A DNA stretch of 64,000 bases from Lientehia sp934351765. Lineage in GTDB: Bacteria; Bacillota; Clostridia; Lachnospirales; Lachnospiraceae. Positions 60,963 through 64,000 of the stretch are shown here, in pieces (within the stretch, counting starts at the first letter, position 1; the number at the start of each line of letters is the position of its first letter). The stretch spans positions 1-64,000 of the forward strand of contig NZ_JBQKGG010000009.1 in NCBI RefSeq assembly GCF_052118925.1. Direction: 5' to 3'. The notes under the pieces were generated by a model that saw only the letters and a program-made list of their open reading frames with translations, searched no databases and was not told where the DNA came from. The position numbers and the translations under genes were made by a program.

Positions 60963-62703
60963 TCCGGCTTCCTCCTTTCGTCTGAGATTCATAAACTTCC
61001 CGGTAAATCTCGTTGGTCTTTAACAGCTCCTCCGGCGTTCCGAAGCCGCAGACACGGCCGCTGTCCAGAACAATGACCTTATCGGCATCCTCCACGGAGG
61101 AGATCCGCTGAGCAATGATGAACTTTGTGGTATCGGGGATCTCTTCCCGAAATGCCTTTCGGATCATGGCATCTGTTGCCGTATCCACCGCACTGGTGGA
61201 ATCGTCCAGGATCAGGATCTTCGGCTTCTTTAATAAGGCCCGGGCAATGCAGAGACGCTGGCGCTGGCCGCCGGACACATTGGAACCGCCCTGCTCGATG
61301 TAGGTGTCATACCCGTTGGGGAACTCGCGGATAAAGCCATCCGCCTGAGCAAGCTCACATGCATGGACAAGCTCCCCGTCCGATGCCTCCGGATTGCCCC
61401 ACCGCAGATTTTCTTTGATCGTTCCGGAGAACAGCACGTTCTTCTGGAGCACCATTGCTACCTGATTTCGCAGCACCTCCAGGTCATAGTCGCGCACATT
61501 TCGTCCGCCGACCAGCACCTGTCCGCAGGTGGCGTCATACAGTCTTGGAATGAGCTGCACCAGGGAGCTCTTGGACGAACCGGTTCCTCCGATGATCCCC
61601 ACCGTCTCTCCTGACTGAATAGAAAGATTGATTCCTGACAGGCACAGCTTGTTCTTATCACCGGCATAGCTGAAATCCACATGGTCGAAAACCACGGAAC
61701 CGTCAGCCACCTCCATAACCGGAGAGGCCGGATTCTTGATATCGCTCTCTTCCTCCAGGATCTCCACGATACGCTCCGCGGAGGCTCTGGAAATGATGAT
61801 CATGACAAACACATTGGACAGCATCATCAGGCTCATGAGGATCTGCATGGTATAAGAGAACATACTCATGAGCTGACCGGTGGTCATACCGCCTGCCATT
61901 CCGTGGCTGCCGATAATGAGACGGGCACCGATCCAGGAGATTAAGAGCATACAGGTATAAACAGCCACCTGCATCAGTGGCATGTTAAATGCTACGATGC
62001 GCTCTGCCTTTTTGAAATCCTTATAGATGCTGTCGGATACCTTTCCGAACTTTTCGTTTTCATGATCCTCACGGACGAAGGATTTCACCACGCGGATCCC
62101 GTGAAGATTCTCCTGTACAACGATGTTCAGCTTATCGTAGGTTTTGAATACCCGCTCGAACAGCGGATGTGCATGGGTCACGATCAGATACAGCCCCAGT
62201 GCCAGCACGGGGATCACACAAAGGTAGATCAGCGCCAGCTGAGTATTTACCGTAAAGGACATGATCAGCGCAAAGACCAGCAGGATCGGCGCACGGACTG
62301 CCATGCGGATGATCATCTGAAACGCGTTCTGTACGTTAGTCACATCCGTTGTCATTCTGGTCACAATACTTGCCGTTGAAAACTTATCAATGTTGCCAAA
62401 GGAATATTCCTGTACCTTATAGTACATGTCATGGCGCAGGTTTCCGGCAAATCCGGCAGACGCCTTCGCAGCAAACCGCGCCGCAAGGACTCCGAAGCCC
62501 AGCGAGATCATGCAGCACACCGCCAGGATCAGCCCATAGCGCAGGATCGCCGGCATGGAGCCTTTGTCAATCCCGCTGTCGATGAGCCTCGCCATAAACA
62601 GAGGGATCACAACCTCCATGAAGCCCTCTCCGACAATGAAGATCGGGGCTAAAACGGAATCCCGTTTGTACTGTCTGATACAGGATGCAAGTTTCTTAAT
62701 CAT
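60952..62703 (-). CDS. ABC exporter half-transporter, degenerate-site partner
   Basis: 583 residues. Walker A GGTGSSKSS, signature VSGGQRQRLC, Walker B ILILDDSTSAVD with Asp in place of the catalytic Glu, switch IAQRIS. Asymmetric partner of the next gene. Starts 14 bases after the MarR gene. Note GSSKS where most have GSGKS; Ser replaces the third P-loop Gly. Confidence 0.92.
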   Translation of the reverse strand: MIKKLASCIRQYKRDSVLAPIFIVGEGFMEVVIPLFMARLIDSGIDKGSMPAILRYGLILAVCCMISLGFGVLAARFAAKASAGFAGNLRHDMYYKVQEYSFGNIDKFSTASIVTRMTTDVTNVQNAFQMIIRMAVRAPILLVFALIMSFTVNTQLALIYLCVIPVLALGLYLIVTHAHPLFERVFKTYDKLNIVVQENLHGIRVVKSFVREDHENEKFGKVSDSIYKDFKKAERIVAFNMPLMQVAVYTCMLLISWIGARLIIGSHGMAGGMTTGQLMSMFSYTMQILMSLMMLSNVFVMIIISRASAERIVEILEEESDIKNPASPVMEVADGSVVFDHVDFSYAGDKNKLCLSGINLSIQSGETVGIIGGTGSSKSSLVQLIPRLYDATCGQVLVGGRNVRDYDLEVLRNQVAMVLQKNVLFSGTIKENLRWGNPEASDGELVHACELAQADGFIREFPNGYDTYIEQGGSNVSGGQRQRLCIARALLKKPKILILDDSTSAVDTATDAMIRKAFREEIPDTTKFIIAQRISSVEDADKVIVLDSGRVCGFGTPEELLKTNEIYREVYESQTKGGSRNGK

Positions 62704-62717
62704 ACGGTCACCTCTTC

Positions 62718-63179
62718 CTAGTTCTCACAGTGTTCTGTCCGGAGATTGTTCCGGATCTTTTCCAGTAAACAGCTCAAGGTCTCGATTTCCTCCGGAGACA
62801 GATCCCTGGAGATCTGCCGTTCCATGGAATCGATCTCGCTTTCTACCGAAGCATGAATGGAGACTGCCTTTTCTGTCATAATGATCCGCTTGAGTCTGGC
62901 GTCATAGGACACCGGTTCCCGGTAGATCAGCCCGTTTTTCTCCATAAGCTGCAGTAATCCCGTAGCCGTCGACCGGCGGATATCAAACCGTTTTTCGATG
63001 TCTTTCTGGAAAACCTCTTCCTCCCGGTGTTCGTATAAAAACCGCAGGATCCAGGCATGCATGCCTGTCATCTCGTTGGCATATTCCACGGATGACATGG
63101 CTGCGATATAGCGATGGATCCGCTTGGAGGTCCGGTTGATCTCCAGACCGATGTGTCTTACCTCTTTCTCTTCTGACAT
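62718..63179 (-). CDS. MarR family transcriptional regulator
   Basis: 153 residues. Winged helix: FQKDIEKRFDIRRSTATGLL is the recognition region, MEKNGLIYREPVSYDARLKR the wing with the family's D-x-R. First gene of the exporter operon, so probably its repressor. Start follows GGAGGGG. Confidence 0.92.
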   Translation of the reverse strand: MSEEKEVRHIGLEINRTSKRIHRYIAAMSSVEYANEMTGMHAWILRFLYEHREEEVFQKDIEKRFDIRRSTATGLLQLMEKNGLIYREPVSYDARLKRIIMTEKAVSIHASVESEIDSMERQISRDLSPEEIETLSCLLEKIRNNLRTEHCEN

Positions 63180-63192
63180 ATCCCCTCCATTT

Positions 63193-63250
63193 GTTCGAGT
63201 CCTAACAGTTCGACTCCGAACATTCTAGCACCGGGGAGGAGCAATGTCAA
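63193..63250 (-). promoter_or_regulatory. marR-exporter promoter and operator
   Basis: On the minus strand TTGACA (63250-63245), 17 bases, TAGAAT (63227-63222). Directly below the -10 is a near-perfect dyad: GTTCGGAGTC and GACTCGAAC (63221-63193, one extra base in one arm). MarR repressors usually bind such a dyad over the start. Confidence 0.8.
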
Positions 63251-63323
63251 GGATGAATTTTTATTGACAGGATATACGCCGGATCTGTCTAATTCTGCAA
63301 TAAAATCACTTCTGGCGGCTGTT

Positions 63324-63848
63324 TTATCCGCACAGGTAATGGGCCATGATGACTGCTCCGGCAGCTCCGACAAGGGTGGCAGTCAGTGCCCCTGCCAGGG
63401 TGTATCTGGTTTTTGTGACTTTTATGCTCATGAAGTAAAGGCTCATGGTATAGAATACCGTTTCGGTACAGCTAAGAAGCAGCGAAACCGTCATTCCGGC
63501 CAGGGAATCGGGACCGTTTTCCCGAAATACATCCAGGGCAAGGCCGGTGGCGGCCGAGGAGGAAAACAGCTTCACAAAAAAGACGGGCAGCACCTGGGAG
63601 GGCAGAATGGATTCTGGGATCAGCTTTCCCACGGTCTTCCCCAGGGTTTCCAGAAATCCGGACGCACGCAGGAGGCCGGTGGCGGCCATGAGTCCGCAAA
63701 GCGTCGGCGCGATCTCAGCCGCTGTCCGAAGTCCTTTTTTCGCGCCGCGGATAAAGTCCTCAAACACCGGTCGTCCTGCCCGCAGCCCAGACAGCACCAC
63801 GGCCAGTGTCACAAGAGGGATCATGAGCTGGGAGATCCGGATCATCAT
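63324..63848 (-). CDS. spmB: spore maturation protein B
   Basis: 174 residues from MMIRISQLMIPLVTLAVVLS. Four to five helices; EIAPTLCGLMAATGLLRASG, LPVFFVKLFSSSAATGLALD and LLLSCTETVFYTMSLYF are SpmB/nucleoside-recognition (Gate) marks. Involved in spore core dehydration. spmA would be expected just upstream, off the window. Start at 63848 or 63845, after GGGGAAG. Confidence 0.9.
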   Translation of the reverse strand: MMIRISQLMIPLVTLAVVLSGLRAGRPVFEDFIRGAKKGLRTAAEIAPTLCGLMAATGLLRASGFLETLGKTVGKLIPESILPSQVLPVFFVKLFSSSAATGLALDVFRENGPDSLAGMTVSLLLSCTETVFYTMSLYFMSIKVTKTRYTLAGALTATLVGAAGAVIMAHYLCG

Positions 63849-63854
63849 AATAAA

Positions 63855-63892
63855 ACTTCCCCGCATATCATCTTCATAATATACGGGGAAGT
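63855..63892 (-). promoter_or_regulatory. hairpin that covers the spmB ribosome binding site
   Basis: A 14-bp stem with one G-U pair (63892-63879 with 63868-63855) has the spmB Shine-Dalgarno GGGGAAG in its 3' arm, followed by TTTTATT. It may act as a terminator, a translation control element, or both. Confidence 0.6.
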
Positions 63893-63958
63893 CCTGGATT
63901 CTATTCTGAGAATCAAAACTAAATCCGCTTCCTGGGGATCTGGTTTCGTCTCTGAGTT

Positions 63959-64000
63959 TTACGCTAAACGTTTGATCGCTGCCTGCTCGATGGCAAGTCC
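63959..64000 (-). CDS. 3' end of a gene running off the window
   Basis: The minus strand reads GLAIEQAAIKRLA then TAA at 63961-63959. Too short to identify. It is on the same strand as spmB, but about 110 bases away with a hairpin between. Confidence 0.35.
   Translation of the reverse strand, partial: GLAIEQAAIKRLA

Overview
The window looks like a chromosomal segment of a spore-forming, anaerobic Clostridia, most likely a Lachnospiraceae-type gut Firmicute. It carries SpoIIP and SpmB, the long (Firmicute) form of the ribosome hibernation factor next to secA-prfB, several heterodimeric ABC exporters, a CpsBCD-type capsule control module, and strong AGGAGG ribosome binding sites. No species can be named from the sequence alone.

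Left part (1-28.9 kb), mainly core genome. Two serine tRNAs lead into a PurF-like gene whose glutaminase site is degenerate. A long minus-strand housekeeping run follows: tex, a small membrane protein, tsaE, tsaB, rimI, rnz, tsaD, ispD and an acetyltransferase (t6A tRNA modification, tRNA processing, isoprenoid synthesis). Next come an ACT-hom-lysC operon (aspartate family amino acids), prfB with a programmed +1 frameshift, and secA. Divergent from secA are hpf and azlCD; the secA/hpf gap holds a tight cluster of DnaA boxes. Then a LysR regulator divergent from an ABC exporter pair with a glycosylase-like gene behind it, a BlaI/M56 sensor pair, and spoIIP.

Middle part (29-57.2 kb), accessory. 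It starts with a DUF3791/DUF3990 toxin-antitoxin-like trio, then the remains of an AAA-ATPase two-gene system and gene debris. A large minus-strand capsule/exopolysaccharide locus follows. It is transcribed from one strong promoter near 57.13 kb: cpsB, cpsC, cpsD, a priming glycosyltransferase, many glycosyltransferases, acyltransferases, a radical SAM enzyme, a likely CMP-keto-acid-sugar branch (aldolase, kinase, cytidylyltransferase, DUF115 protein), Wzy, Wzx, a nucleotidyltransferase and VanZ. The central part is clearly more AT-rich than its flanks. Three poly-G tracts of 8-9 bases lie in this locus. One puts a family 2 glycosyltransferase out of frame, which suggests phase variation. A perfect 24-bp direct repeat at 30.26 and 51.73 kb brackets the variable part.

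Right part (57.2-64 kb), again core-like: ptsI, a MarR-controlled heterodimeric ABC exporter with a near-consensus promoter and an overlapping dyad, spmB, and the end of a gene running off the window.

Functions are inferred by reading protein motifs; no database search was run.
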